NCBI GenBank assembly: GCA_023412275.1
Contig: JAEYNY010000099.1
Location: 62,001 to 126,000 of the forward strand
DNA from: Bacillota bacterium
GTDB taxonomy: Bacteria > Bacillota > Clostridia > Acetivibrionales > DSM-1351
Reading direction: 5' to 3'
Length of the DNA stretch: 64,000 nt
Shown piece by piece: positions 18,342 to 27,330 of the stretch. A program made the position numbers and the translations under genes. Position 1 is the stretch's first letter; the number at the start of each line of letters is the position of its first letter. The notes below the pieces were generated by a model, which saw nothing but the letters and a program-made list of their open reading frames with translations, was not told the DNA's origin and did not search any database.

Positions 18342-20231
18342 ATGTATATTTATACCATTGAAGAGAAATGCACCGGATGCAATAAATGTATTCATACTTG
18401 TCCTATATTAAATGCTAATTCTGCTTATATTAAAGATGGAAATAACAAGGTACATGTTAACGACGATGCATGTATTACTTGTGGAAAGTGCTTAACTGAA
18501 TGTGATCACGGGGCCAGAGAATATGAAGATGATACTGAGAAATTTTTTTCTGATTTAAGTAAAGGTAATTCAATTTCTGTACTAGCTGCTCCCGCTATTA
18601 AAACAAACTTTAAAAACTATAAAAAATTATTAGGATATCTAAAATCTTTAGGTGTAAATGTAATATATGATGTTTCAATGGGAGCGGATATTACTACTTG
18701 GGCTTATTTAAGAATTATTAAAAGTAATAACCTAAAGAATGTAATAGCACAGCCATGTCCTGCTATTGTTAATTATATACAAAAATATAAGCATGACTTG
18801 ATAGAGAATCTTGTACCCATTCAAAGTCCTTTAATCTGTACTGCAATATATGTAAAGGGATATTTGAAAAATAATGATAAACTGGCATTCTTATCACCTT
18901 GCATAGCAAAGAAGATAGAAATTGAAGATAACAGTACTAATAAATATGTCAGTTATAACGTAACATTTTCTAAATTAGTTAATTACATTCAAAAAAATGG
19001 TGTAGATATTGATAGATTTAATGAATGTGAATATACTTCTCCAGCTTTCACATTAGGAGATATATATTGCATGCCTGGAGGGTTAAAGGAGAATATTAAA
19101 CACTATAATAGTGAATTAAGTATAATGCAGGTTGAAGGAACCGAATATGTATATGATTACTTTGATGAGTTTTCAAAAAGAAAAGATTTGAAGAAAGACT
19201 TACCAGATGTTTTAGATGTTTTGAGCTGTAAACATGCCTGTAGCTTAGGTAGTGGTTCATGTCATGAGCTGCAAATCAGTGACATAGAATTATTAGCTAA
19301 TAGCATCAGACAGAAAAAAAGAGGCAAGTATCATCGAAAGCCTGAACAACTATTAAAACATTTTGATAAAACTTTGGACATAAATAGATTTTTAAGAAAG
19401 TATAAGAAAGAGGACGTTAAAGATTCGAAAATTCCAAACATGAGCCAAATAAGCACTATATTTGACTCAATGCTAAAGAAAACCGATGAATCAAGAATGA
19501 AAAACTGTAAAGCATGTGGATATAGTACCTGTAATGATATGGTTACAGCAATATATAATGGTTTGAACCGTATTGAAAACTGCATGGATTACAATTTGAA
19601 TGTCGCATTACAAAGTAAGTTTTTATCATATGAAAATGAAAAAGTTACAAATGCATTGACAGATGCTAAAAAAATAAGTGAAGAAAAAGAAACTAAACTA
19701 AAGATTCTAAAAGAAAGACTTAACGAAATAACAGATTCTATTGAAGAGGTTTCATCTGCGAATAATGAAAATTCTCAAAGTGTTAGCAATATAAGTGAGG
19801 ACATTGGAGCATTGATGAAGATTTCCAATTTACTTAATGAAAAAATAAAATTTATGGAAAATAATATTAGTAATTTTGCTAATGTTGCTAACGAAATAGT
19901 ACAAATATCAGATCAGACAAATTTATTGGCATTAAATGCAGCAATAGAGGCAGCAAGAGCAGGAGAAGCAGGAAGAGGATTCTCGGTAGTATCTGATGAA
20001 GTTCGTAAGCTTGCAGAACAATCAAGGCATGCAGCAGACTCAACTAAAAATGACCAGAGTCAGCTTCATAAGAATATTGCTGATATTGTTATTATTTCAG
20101 ATGAAATGAAGAAAAGGGCAGATAATATTAGCAAAGATATCGACACCATTTCTTCTACAATTGAAGAAACAACGGCTAAAAATGAGACAATTTTATCTAC
20201 TGCAGAATTAATTTTGAAGGAACAGCAGTAA
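18342..20231 (+). CDS. Soluble [FeFe]-hydrogenase-like sensor fused to a chemoreceptor signalling domain
   Basis: 629 residues from ATG 18342 (AAAGGA 8 bases upstream). Order: two 4Fe-4S ferredoxin motifs ([12 protein letters not shown] at 10-21; [12 protein letters not shown] at about 46-57); a hydrogenase H-cluster-type domain with [12 protein letters not shown] (near 138), [10 protein letters not shown] (near 186) and [14 protein letters not shown] (near 298); a 4Fe-4S domain [12 protein letters not shown] (near 390); then a methyl-accepting signalling hairpin [20 protein letters not shown] (near 527). No membrane helix. The four H-cluster Cys ligands appear kept, but the proton-relay Cys of the usual TSCCP motif is Pro, as in putative sensory hydrogenases. 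It likely senses H2 or redox state and signals through CheA/CheW-type partners (inferred). Confidence 0.85.
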   Translation: MYIYTIEEKCTGCNKCIHTCPILNANSAYIKDGNNKVHVNDDACITCGKCLTECDHGAREYEDDTEKFFSDLSKGNSISVLAAPAIKTNFKNYKKLLGYLKSLGVNVIYDVSMGADITTWAYLRIIKSNNLKNVIAQPCPAIVNYIQKYKHDLIENLVPIQSPLICTAIYVKGYLKNNDKLAFLSPCIAKKIEIEDNSTNKYVSYNVTFSKLVNYIQKNGVDIDRFNECEYTSPAFTLGDIYCMPGGLKENIKHYNSELSIMQVEGTEYVYDYFDEFSKRKDLKKDLPDVLDVLSCKHACSLGSGSCHELQISDIELLANSIRQKKRGKYHRKPEQLLKHFDKTLDINRFLRKYKKEDVKDSKIPNMSQISTIFDSMLKKTDESRMKNCKACGYSTCNDMVTAIYNGLNRIENCMDYNLNVALQSKFLSYENEKVTNALTDAKKISEEKETKLKILKERLNEITDSIEEVSSANNENSQSVSNISEDIGALMKISNLLNEKIKFMENNISNFANVANEIVQISDQTNLLALNAAIEAARAGEAGRGFSVVSDEVRKLAEQSRHAADSTKNDQSQLHKNIADIVIISDEMKKRADNISKDIDTISSTIEETTAKNETILSTAELILKEQQ

Positions 20232-20261
20232 AACAAACTACAATTAGTTTTAAATACATAT

Positions 20262-20307
20262 TGAAAAGTAGTCAATAATAGATTTTTCTATTTTTGACTA
20301 TTTTTTT
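20262..20307 (+). terminator. Terminator hairpin, second copy of the 39-base repeat
   Basis: Same hairpin as at 18082 (bases 20262-20300 identical), here followed by TTTTTTT, 31 bases after the stop of the chemoreceptor gene. Confidence 0.8.
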
Positions 20308-20347
20308 GTATTCAATTAAAACGCTGATATATCTGCGCCTTGTAAGC

Positions 20348-20387
20348 TTATAAGGAATATTATATACGTAAATTGGTAGGTATAAGT
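20348..20387 (+). repeat. Direct repeat, left copy, bounding the TetR cassette
   Basis: 29 bases (20348-20376) are identical to 23208-23236, and the match continues as TAGGTATAAGT here versus AAAGGTATAAGT there. The tetR promoter begins 3 bases after this copy. Confidence 0.75.
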
Positions 20388-20389
20388 TA

Positions 20390-20436
20390 TTGACAGGCTA
20401 GTAAACACTAGCTATACTAAGATAGTAAACGCTAGC
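20390..20436 (+). promoter_or_regulatory. tetR-family promoter with two operators
   Basis: TTGACA (20390-20395), 17-base spacer, TATACT (20413-20418). The spacer contains GCTAGTAAACACTAGC (20397-20412), a perfect 6-bp inverted repeat around AAAC. A second version, GATAGTAAACGCTAGC, is at 20421-20436, exactly 24 bases on. Binding there would block RNA polymerase, so autorepression by the TetR protein is likely. Confidence 0.75.
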
Positions 20437-20489
20437 TTATTTCGATAGTATTGTTTATATAAAATTCACTGGAAAGGGATGGTATTACA

Positions 20490-21101
20490 ATGACAACTAA
20501 AGAAAAAATATTAGATGAAGCATTAACACTATTTTCAAAGTACGGTTATGAAGGTGTATCGGTTAAGGATATAGCAAATAACGTAGGAATAAAAGATAGT
20601 TCACTATATAAGCACTTTAAAAGTAAGTATCACATTTTTGAATCAATTATCCAACAGATGTCAGACAAAACAGCAGAGATACACCAGAAATTGCAAGTTC
20701 CAAATGCATTGGAACAGGATATTTCTTTATGCTTTGCTGATATGACAAACGATAAATTAGTGGATATAAGTAAGGAATTATTTTTGTTCTACTTAAAAGA
20801 TAGTATTGTGGGAAGATTAAGAAGACTATTAACAATTGAGCAATATAGGAATTCAGAAATAGCACAAACATATCAGAAAATTTTTATTGATTCGGCAATT
20901 GACTATCAAGCTGAAGTATTTCGTCAAATGATAGCAGCCGGTTTCTTTGTAGAAGGTGATCCTTATTTAATGGCAATTCATTTCTATTCACCAATATTTT
21001 TATTATTACACAAGGTTGACCATATGCCTGAAAAAGAGGCGGAGGCTTTAGACATATTAAAAAAGCATGTTATTCAATTTGGAAAGATGTATAGTGCATG
21101 A
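20490..21101 (+). CDS. TetR/AcrR-family transcriptional regulator
   Basis: 203 residues. N-terminal helix-turn-helix typical of TetR (KEKILDEALTLFSKYGYEGVSVKDIANNVGIKDSSLYKHFKSK, residues 3-45; cited in part: GVSVKDIANNVGIKDSSLY). The C-terminal ligand domain is helical and not assignable. AAAGGGA lies before the ATG. Paired operators in its own promoter suggest autorepression, with release by an unknown ligand inducing this gene and the hydrolase downstream. Confidence 0.9.
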   Translation: MTTKEKILDEALTLFSKYGYEGVSVKDIANNVGIKDSSLYKHFKSKYHIFESIIQQMSDKTAEIHQKLQVPNALEQDISLCFADMTNDKLVDISKELFLFYLKDSIVGRLRRLLTIEQYRNSEIAQTYQKIFIDSAIDYQAEVFRQMIAAGFFVEGDPYLMAIHFYSPIFLLLHKVDHMPEKEAEALDILKKHVIQFGKMYSA

Positions 21102-21135
21102 TATTTATCAAAAATATAAGGAAGTTAAGTGGTAT

Positions 21136-22047
21136 ATGAAAATAGGAGTTAAAAAAGTTATGAAAATCATAAGTATTGCTTTAATATGTATAATTTCAAC
21201 ATATCTGGTTGTACAAGGAATAAGATGTGGTATTGAAGTGAAAAAAGCATATCATCGCATTAAAACTTACGATGCTAAAAAAATAACATTGAGTTATGGA
21301 AATATGACCTATGTTGACAAGGGTAAAGGTGAAGCAATATTAGTTGTTCATGGAATTTGTGGAGGATATGACCAAGCGTATGATACAGTTAAGGAAAGTT
21401 TTTTTGATTATAGGATTATCGCTCCCTCCCGATTTGGGTATTTAGGTAGTGATGTTCCTGAAAATCCTGTTCCTAAGGAACAGGCCAAAGCATATGTGGA
21501 GCTACTCGACAAATTAGATATTGACAAAGTATATGTATTAGCCACATCGGCAGGGGGAACGGATGCGATACGATTTGCTTTGGATTATCCAGAACGAACC
21601 AAAGGCTTAATTTTATATTGCTCTGCGGCACCACTAACACAAGAACTGGATACTTATCTCAAGTACCAAGGCCCACCTTCATCTCTATGCTATAATTATC
21701 CGATGATGCTTATAAGTCCTTTGTTTAAACCATTGATGGGTATGGAATCAAGTACAATTTACAGCATGCTGCCAATTGATGAACGACATGATGGTATGGT
21801 GATAGATGCCTCATTTACAAATCCTGATATGGCTAGAAATTTTAATGATTATCCTATAGAAAGTCTTAAAGTCAAAACGCTTATTTTACATGCAAAAGAC
21901 GACAAATTATCAAAGTATGAGACAATGAAACAGGCTGTGGCACGTTTTCCTAATTGCACATTTGTGTCATTTGATACTGGAGGACATCTCATGAATGGAC
22001 ATTCTAAAGAAATAGAAAAGGCACTAAATGAATTTATGGAGCAATAA
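21136..22047 (+). CDS. Alpha/beta hydrolase with N-terminal membrane anchor
   Basis: 303 residues from ATG 21136, though ATG 21160 is also possible; the longest frame would begin inside tetR at 21067. A hydrophobic segment (about residues 9-29; IISIALICIISTYLVVQGI) anchors it or serves as signal. The hydrolase fold has VVHGICGGYDQ (oxyanion region), nucleophile elbow ATSAGGTD (Ala in place of the first Gly of GxSxG), acid LILHAKDDKL and His in DTGGHLMNG. It follows the TetR gene closely and is the likely regulated target. Substrate unknown; detoxification or signal hydrolysis are guesses. Confidence 0.8.
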   Translation: MKIGVKKVMKIISIALICIISTYLVVQGIRCGIEVKKAYHRIKTYDAKKITLSYGNMTYVDKGKGEAILVVHGICGGYDQAYDTVKESFFDYRIIAPSRFGYLGSDVPENPVPKEQAKAYVELLDKLDIDKVYVLATSAGGTDAIRFALDYPERTKGLILYCSAAPLTQELDTYLKYQGPPSSLCYNYPMMLISPLFKPLMGMESSTIYSMLPIDERHDGMVIDASFTNPDMARNFNDYPIESLKVKTLILHAKDDKLSKYETMKQAVARFPNCTFVSFDTGGHLMNGHSKEIEKALNEFMEQ

Positions 22048-22111
22048 ATATTTTGTGTGAATGGAATAAGGATATAATCAACAACTGTACGTACTAGAAA
22101 GGAGTATAAAA

Positions 22112-22630
22112 ATGAGTGTGTTTTTTTATGGCTGTATAACTTTAGACGGCTATCTTGCTGATAAAAACCATAATTTGGACTGGCTCTATCAAACCGGCTC
22201 AATAGAAGAAACTGATTACGAAAGTTTTTATAAAAGTATGGATATTACTATCATGGGAAAAAGGACATTTAATGAAATTGAAAATATAGAGAATATAGAT
22301 AGCTTTTATCCGACTACTAAAAACTACGTTTTTACACATGCTGAAAGCCTATCAGTAAAGGGTTTTATTCCTGTTAATTACGATATTGTAGAATTTGTTA
22401 AACAAATAGAAAAGGATAAAAACATTTGGATTGTTGGAGGGAACACAATTTTAGCTCCATTATTGGATAGTGATATGATAGATAATATAATAGTACAGAT
22501 TGCTCCTGTGTTATTAGGAAGTGGAATACCATTGTTTTCACAGAAGGAAGGATTAAAGCGGTTTTACTTGAAAGAAGTAAAAAAATACGGACAATTTGCA
22601 GAATTAATATATACTCGATTGCAAAAGTAA
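22112..22630 (+). CDS. Dihydrofolate reductase-family protein (RibD C-terminal type)
   Basis: 172 residues. Opening FYGCITLDGYLADKNHNLDWL, the NADPH-binding IMGKRTFNEI and IWIVGGNTILAPLL, and VLLGSGIPLF near the end are the marks of the YyaP/YwjB group of the RibD/DHFR superfamily. These small reductases are mostly uncharacterised and are not housekeeping DHFRs. AAAGGAG precedes the ATG. It lies between the hydrolase and DUF1801 genes within the direct-repeat-bounded segment. Confidence 0.82.
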   Translation: MSVFFYGCITLDGYLADKNHNLDWLYQTGSIEETDYESFYKSMDITIMGKRTFNEIENIENIDSFYPTTKNYVFTHAESLSVKGFIPVNYDIVEFVKQIEKDKNIWIVGGNTILAPLLDSDMIDNIIVQIAPVLLGSGIPLFSQKEGLKRFYLKEVKKYGQFAELIYTRLQK

Positions 22631-22728
22631 GTTCTGGATTTTGTGACAATATTAAGTTTGGTATTAAAGGCTATTTGTGGGTAAAATATAGAAAGTGAAT
22701 TTATAGAGAGAGGGAGGGCGAATGTACT

Positions 22729-23139
22729 ATGTGGCAATGCCCAAATTGTAAACGTGAGTTTAAGAACACAAATCAAGACCATTACTGCGGCGAGCCGCCT
22801 AAAACCATTGATGCCTATATTGCTGAGCAACCGGAGGAGGTTCAACCGTTGTTAAATCAGGTACGAGATACGCTCCGTGCCACACTCCCCAATGCTGAAG
22901 AACGTATTTCATGGAGAATGCCAACTTACTGGCGTAAACAAAATATAATCCACTTTGCGGCATTCAAAAGGCACATCGGGCTGTATCCTGGTGATAAGGC
23001 TGTTGCACATTTTAGCGAAAGGCTCACAGAATATAAAACAAGCAAAGGTGCCATACAGTTTCCGCACAACAAGCCATTACCACTCCACCTTATTGCCGAA
23101 ATAGCGAAATGGAGTTACGATAACGGAAAACATGACTAA
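22729..23139 (+). CDS. DUF1801 (YdhG-like) protein with N-terminal zinc ribbon
   Basis: 136 residues. The N-terminus WQCPNCKREFKNTNQDHYCG offers Cys/Cys/His/Cys zinc ligands. Residues 24-130 match the DUF1801/YdhG fold (AYIAEQPEEVQPLLNQVRD, ISWRMPTYW, IHFAAFKRHIGLYPG, GAIQFPHNKPLP). The fold is a small alpha-beta unit found across bacteria; its biochemical role is not established. GGGAGGG lies upstream, about 14 bases from the ATG. Confidence 0.8.
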   Translation: MWQCPNCKREFKNTNQDHYCGEPPKTIDAYIAEQPEEVQPLLNQVRDTLRATLPNAEERISWRMPTYWRKQNIIHFAAFKRHIGLYPGDKAVAHFSERLTEYKTSKGAIQFPHNKPLPLHLIAEIAKWSYDNGKHD

Positions 23140-23142
23140 TTG

Positions 23143-23170
23143 AAAGCTCCTCAAAACGAGGGGCTTTTAA
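23143..23170 (+). terminator. Terminator after the DUF1801 gene
   Basis: AAAGCTCCTC / GAGGGGCTTT pair with one G:U around a 5-base loop, then TTAATAT. Confidence 0.7.
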
Positions 23171-23207
23171 TATCTGGAAAGAAAGAGGAAGATAAACCGG
23201 TAACCGA

Positions 23208-23248
23208 TTATAAGGAATATTATATACGTAAATTGGAAAGGTATAAGT
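23208..23248 (+). repeat. Direct repeat, right copy, bounding the TetR cassette
   Basis: Bases 23208-23236 are identical to 20348-20376; see that entry. The copy lies in non-coding DNA upstream of the acyl-CoA ligase. Confidence 0.75.
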
Positions 23249-23281
23249 AAATATATTTGTTGTAATATTGATTGAAAAGGA

Positions 23282-23326
23282 ATACAATAATATAATTATA
23301 ACCAGGTAATAATTATATTATTGTAT
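23282..23326. promoter_or_regulatory. Perfect 18-bp hairpin just upstream of the acyl-CoA ligase ribosome site
   Basis: Arms 23282-23299 and 23309-23326 are perfect complements (core ACAATAATATAATTAT) around a 9-base loop. It ends 8 bases before the AGGAGG. It could be an operator, a leader structure, or a terminator without a real T-run. Confidence 0.55.
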
Positions 23327-23344
23327 CTTATTTCAGGAGGGCAT

Positions 23345-25165
23345 ATGGCCAAAAAGGGAATCTCCATAATTAACGAAAAGGAAAAAAGAATTGTAAAGGG
23401 TCTGGGTTATTATGAAATCAGTCCTGTAGAAAACATCAAGGAACTACTTAAAAAAAGCATAGATACATTTGGAGATAAAACTGCATTTATATATAAATCA
23501 GGGGCAGACACTATAACAAAATCATATAACAACTTTGGCGCGGAAGTAGCTGCCGTTGGTACTGCACTGCATAAGCTTGGCTTAAAGGACAAAAGGATAG
23601 CGGTGATTGGTGAAAACCGTTACGAATGGGCAGTGAGCTTTTTTTCAATCGCATGTGGTACTGGAATCGCAGTTCCCCTTGATAAACACCTTCCTGAAGT
23701 TGAAATAGAGAAGCTCATTATTAGGGGAGAAATAGACGCAATATTCTATAGTAGCCATTTTGACGCTCAGATGCGCAGTTTGGCAGAACGTATGAAAAGC
23801 ATCAAATACTTTATATGTATGGATGATATAGGTGAGGGGTACCCTTCTTCCTTTACAACTATAGACCAGCTTGTTGAACAGGGTGAAAGCCTTTTAAAAA
23901 ATGGTGACAGAAGCTTTACAGATGCATCCGTAGACTCAGAAAAGCTGTCTGTTCTGCTTTTTACCTCAGGTACTACCAGTATGTCAAAAGGGGTAATGCT
24001 AAACCAGCGAAATATTTGTTCAGACGTAAGTGCTGTATCTTCTGCAATAAAAGTACTACCCAATGACGTACATCTTTCAGTACTACCGTTGCATCACACT
24101 TTTGAATTATCCATAGGAATGCTTTTTATGATAAAAAACGGTGTGTGTATTGCGTATAGTGAGGGTATAAAGCACATTGCAAAAAATTTAAAGGAATTTA
24201 ATGTAACTATTCTTGTGGTAGTTCCTGCCATACTGGAAGCAATGTATAAAAAAATGAAAGAAGGAATAAAGAAGTCAGGAAAGGCCAGACAGGTTGCAAT
24301 ACTTGCCAAGGTTTCAAAAGGACTCAGCAGCATTAAAATAGATATAAGAAGAAAGCTATTCAAAAGAATTCTGGAACAAATGGGACCGGGTTTGAGGCTG
24401 GCCGTGTCTGGGGCCGCACCTATAGACAAGGAAATAATAGAGGGATTTGACATGCTAGGTTTAAAGGTTATACAAGGCTACGGCTTGACTGAAACTTCAC
24501 CTGTTGTTGCAGCAAACAATGACTTTTATAATAAGGCGGGAACCGTAGGACAGCCTTTATATGGTATCGAGGCAGCCATTTATAATCCTGATGAAAACGG
24601 CATGGGTGAAATTATCACAAGGGGCCGGAATGTATTGCTGGGTTACTACGATGACGAAGTGGGAACGAAAGAAGCCATTGATGAAGAAGGCTGGTTTCAC
24701 ACAGGAGACTTGGGGCATATTGATGATGAAGGGTTTATAACAATTACAGGAAGGGCCAAGTCAATGATTGTTCTCACCAACGGTAAAAAAGCCTTCCCTG
24801 AAGAGTATGAAACACTTCTGAATAATATTGAAGGTATAAAAGAATCCTTTGTATGGGGAAATGAGGCACCGGATGGAGATATACAGGTATGTGCAAAGTT
24901 AATTCTTAATGAAGCTGTTTTAAAAGATAAATACGGAAGGCTTCCATCTGAAAGCGAATTAGCGGAAATTTTGCAGCAGGAGATAAAAAGGTTGAACAAG
25001 GATATTCCACAGTACAAAATTATAAGATATTTTATTATGAGCTACGATGAATTGATTAAAACGACTACTCTTAAAATTAAAAGGCCCGTAGAGCACAAAA
25101 AAGTAATGGAAGTGCTTGATAATGCAGGATTAAATATGAGAAAGGCCAATGGAAAGTTGTTTTAA
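23345..25165 (+). CDS. AMP-dependent acyl-CoA synthetase (long-chain fatty acid CoA ligase type)
   Basis: 606 residues from ATG 23345 (AGGAGG 4 bases upstream, somewhat close). Adenylation motifs: LLFTSGTTSMSKGVMLN (P-loop), GYGLTETSPVVAANN, GWFHTGDLGHIDDEGF and TGRAKSMIVLTNGKKAFPEE; a C-terminal region with KTTTLKIKRP carries the usual catalytic Lys area. It activates a carboxylic acid with ATP and loads CoA. The strongly conserved pattern is that of long-chain ligases, but chain length is not provable by eye. It stands alone between a long hairpin and a good terminator. Confidence 0.88.
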   Translation: MAKKGISIINEKEKRIVKGLGYYEISPVENIKELLKKSIDTFGDKTAFIYKSGADTITKSYNNFGAEVAAVGTALHKLGLKDKRIAVIGENRYEWAVSFFSIACGTGIAVPLDKHLPEVEIEKLIIRGEIDAIFYSSHFDAQMRSLAERMKSIKYFICMDDIGEGYPSSFTTIDQLVEQGESLLKNGDRSFTDASVDSEKLSVLLFTSGTTSMSKGVMLNQRNICSDVSAVSSAIKVLPNDVHLSVLPLHHTFELSIGMLFMIKNGVCIAYSEGIKHIAKNLKEFNVTILVVVPAILEAMYKKMKEGIKKSGKARQVAILAKVSKGLSSIKIDIRRKLFKRILEQMGPGLRLAVSGAAPIDKEIIEGFDMLGLKVIQGYGLTETSPVVAANNDFYNKAGTVGQPLYGIEAAIYNPDENGMGEIITRGRNVLLGYYDDEVGTKEAIDEEGWFHTGDLGHIDDEGFITITGRAKSMIVLTNGKKAFPEEYETLLNNIEGIKESFVWGNEAPDGDIQVCAKLILNEAVLKDKYGRLPSESELAEILQQEIKRLNKDIPQYKIIRYFIMSYDELIKTTTLKIKRPVEHKKVMEVLDNAGLNMRKANGKLF

Positions 25166-25184
25166 AAATACAAGCCTAATAAAG

Positions 25185-25224
25185 AGCAAAAGCCGTGGCA
25201 TATAAGGTTTTTGCTTTTTTTTTG
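25185..25224 (+). terminator. Terminator of the acyl-CoA ligase gene
   Basis: AGCAAAAGCC / GGTTTTTGCT (one G:U) with an 11-base loop, then a run of nine T. Confidence 0.88.
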
Positions 25225-25277
25225 CTGGTGTAGTATAATCACGTGAGGATAATGATGGCTATTAAACAGGGGGATAA

Positions 25278-26639
25278 ATGCAAAGGTTATTAGTCAAAAA
25301 CAAGGAATTTTATTTGAAGCTTCTTACACTGGCATTACCGATAACTATTCAGAGCTTAATTTCTTCATCTCTTGGCGTCGTCGATTCTGTAATGGTTGGA
25401 TCTCTAGGAAATCAAGCATTGGCAGCTGTTGGTGTTGCCAACCAGTATGGTTTGATAGTATTTTTACTTTATAATGCAATACATAGCGGATGCAGTATTT
25501 ATGTTGCCCAATTCTGGGGTAAAAATGACCAGAGTAATATAGGCAGAGTGGTAAATCTCGATATTGCAATAGCAGGAGGAGCAGCTTTATTAATGGCAGC
25601 TATAGGTATACTGCTACCTGAACAGATTATTTCTATTTTTAATACAGACCCTGTGGTTATTAGTCAGGGTGCTGATTTTTTAAGAATACTCAGTGTGAGT
25701 TTTGTATTTGCATCAATAAGCTTCGGGTTCAGTGTGGCTCTCAGAAGTATTGGAAAATCGGCCATGCCTATGATAATAAGTGCGTCGGCACTGGGGTTAA
25801 ATACTCTTTTGAATTATGTATTGATATACGGAAGATTTGGTATGCCGGCAATGGGCGTGAGAGGTGCTGCAACAGGTACATTAATAGCAAGAATAGTTGA
25901 ATTAATTATATTTTTAATTGTTGTATCAAAGTACTTTCCACTCCTTAGAATCAGAATCAGTGAGCTTAGGAAAGTTACACAAGATTTGCTGGGCAGGGTT
26001 ACCAAGACTATGATACCGGTAATTCTTAATGAAATGTGCTGGGGTCTTGGTGTTGCGGTGTATTCAATTGCATATGGCAGAATAAGTACTGAGGCATTTG
26101 ATGCAGTGCAGATTACAAACAACGTAGTAAATCTGTTTATGGTTGCTGCTTTTGGTATGGCTAGTGCTTCGGCGGTTATGACGGGACATGCTATAGGTGC
26201 AGGAGAGGAAAAGAAAGTAAGGCAGTACGCGTGGAGCTTTGTCCGGCTTTGTATAATCGGCGGGTTCATTCTGGGAGGTCTTTTATATCTGTTCTCTCCG
26301 TTGATTGTAAGTCTGTTTAAGGTAAGCAGTGATGTTATTGAAACAGCTATAATCCTTATGGCAATGAACTCAATTATTTTGCCTATAAGATTTACAAATA
26401 TAGTTGTCATTGTAGGAGTTTTACGTGGAGGTGGAGATGCTACCTTTGCTTTTATAGCTGAAAGCATTACTATGTGGCTTATAGGTGTTCCCGTTTCTTT
26501 TATAGGAGCATTGGTTCTAAGACTTGATGTTCAGTGGGTTGTCCTCATGGTAATGGCTGAAGAAATCGTGAAAATGATTTGTGGTATTACCAGATTAAGG
26601 TCCAATAAGTGGATAAAAAATGTTGTCAGAGAAATTTAA
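25278..26639 (+). CDS. MATE-family multidrug/cation efflux transporter
   Basis: 453 residues with about twelve predicted membrane helices in two similar halves, the usual MATE size. The start (LALPITIQSLISSSLGVVDSVMVG, residues 16-39; cited in part: LPITIQSLISSSLGVVDSVM) is the classic MATE helix 1 sequence. Members export drugs or metabolites in exchange for Na+ or H+. GGGGGAT lies before the ATG. Substrate unknown. Confidence 0.9.
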   Translation: MQRLLVKNKEFYLKLLTLALPITIQSLISSSLGVVDSVMVGSLGNQALAAVGVANQYGLIVFLLYNAIHSGCSIYVAQFWGKNDQSNIGRVVNLDIAIAGGAALLMAAIGILLPEQIISIFNTDPVVISQGADFLRILSVSFVFASISFGFSVALRSIGKSAMPMIISASALGLNTLLNYVLIYGRFGMPAMGVRGAATGTLIARIVELIIFLIVVSKYFPLLRIRISELRKVTQDLLGRVTKTMIPVILNEMCWGLGVAVYSIAYGRISTEAFDAVQITNNVVNLFMVAAFGMASASAVMTGHAIGAGEEKKVRQYAWSFVRLCIIGGFILGGLLYLFSPLIVSLFKVSSDVIETAIILMAMNSIILPIRFTNIVVIVGVLRGGGDATFAFIAESITMWLIGVPVSFIGALVLRLDVQWVVLMVMAEEIVKMICGITRLRSNKWIKNVVREI

Positions 26640-26699
26640 TTTTTTTCATATGAAATATTGGGCATTATAATAATAAAATTGTGAATTATCGGAGGTTTT

Positions 26700-27314
26700 A
26701 TGATTATTAAGAATGCTTCACACGAAATTACGGCTGTAAAGCCAAACCAGTACCCGATTACCGGCTTCCCGGAGATTGCTTTTGCAGGAAGGTCAAATGT
26801 AGGCAAGTCTTCAATAATTAACACATTGGTTAACAGAAAAAGTCTTGCAAGAGTAGGTTCAACTCCGGGTAAAACGCGGCAGATAAACTTCTTTAGTGTT
26901 AATGAGAATTTTTATTTAGTGGACTTGCCGGGTTACGGCTTTGCCAGTGTATCAAAAGAGATGAAGGCATCATGGTCGAATATTATTGAAACATATCTGT
27001 ATTCAAGGAAAGAAAATTTTCTTAAAATGGTTGTATTACTTGTAGATATCAGACATTCTCCAAGTAAGGACGATATCATGATGTATCAATGGTTAAAGGG
27101 TTTTGGACTAAATACACTTATCATAGCCAACAAGGCTGACAAAATATCAAGAGGGCAGATAAATCCTCGCATAAATGATATACGAAAGGTTTTACAACTG
27201 GATGGTGCCGAAAAGGTTATACCATTTTCGACGTCAAACCGTTTAGGTCTTGAAAAGGTCTGGGCGGAGTTTGATAATGCTTTGAATGTAACTGGTGAAG
27301 AACAGAAGGTTTAA
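26700..27314 (+). CDS. engB: Ribosome-biogenesis GTPase EngB (YsxC)
   Basis: 204 residues. G1 GRSNVGKSS, G2 region STPGKTRQINFF, G3 DLPGYGFA, G4 NKADK, in the right order and spacing for TrmE-Era-type EngB GTPases, which help assemble the 50S ribosomal subunit. GGAGG lies 5 bases before the ATG. It is followed 16 bases later by the DUF445 gene, an arrangement consistent with one operon. Confidence 0.95.
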   Translation: MIIKNASHEITAVKPNQYPITGFPEIAFAGRSNVGKSSIINTLVNRKSLARVGSTPGKTRQINFFSVNENFYLVDLPGYGFASVSKEMKASWSNIIETYLYSRKENFLKMVVLLVDIRHSPSKDDIMMYQWLKGFGLNTLIIANKADKISRGQINPRINDIRKVLQLDGAEKVIPFSTSNRLGLEKVWAEFDNALNVTGEEQKV

Positions 27315-27330
27315 GGGCAGGGATTTTTAT

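Noticed and set aside
25814..26467. Long minus-strand open frame of 217 codons
   Set aside because: It lies wholly inside the MATE gene, has no ribosome site and reads like reverse-strand shadow protein.
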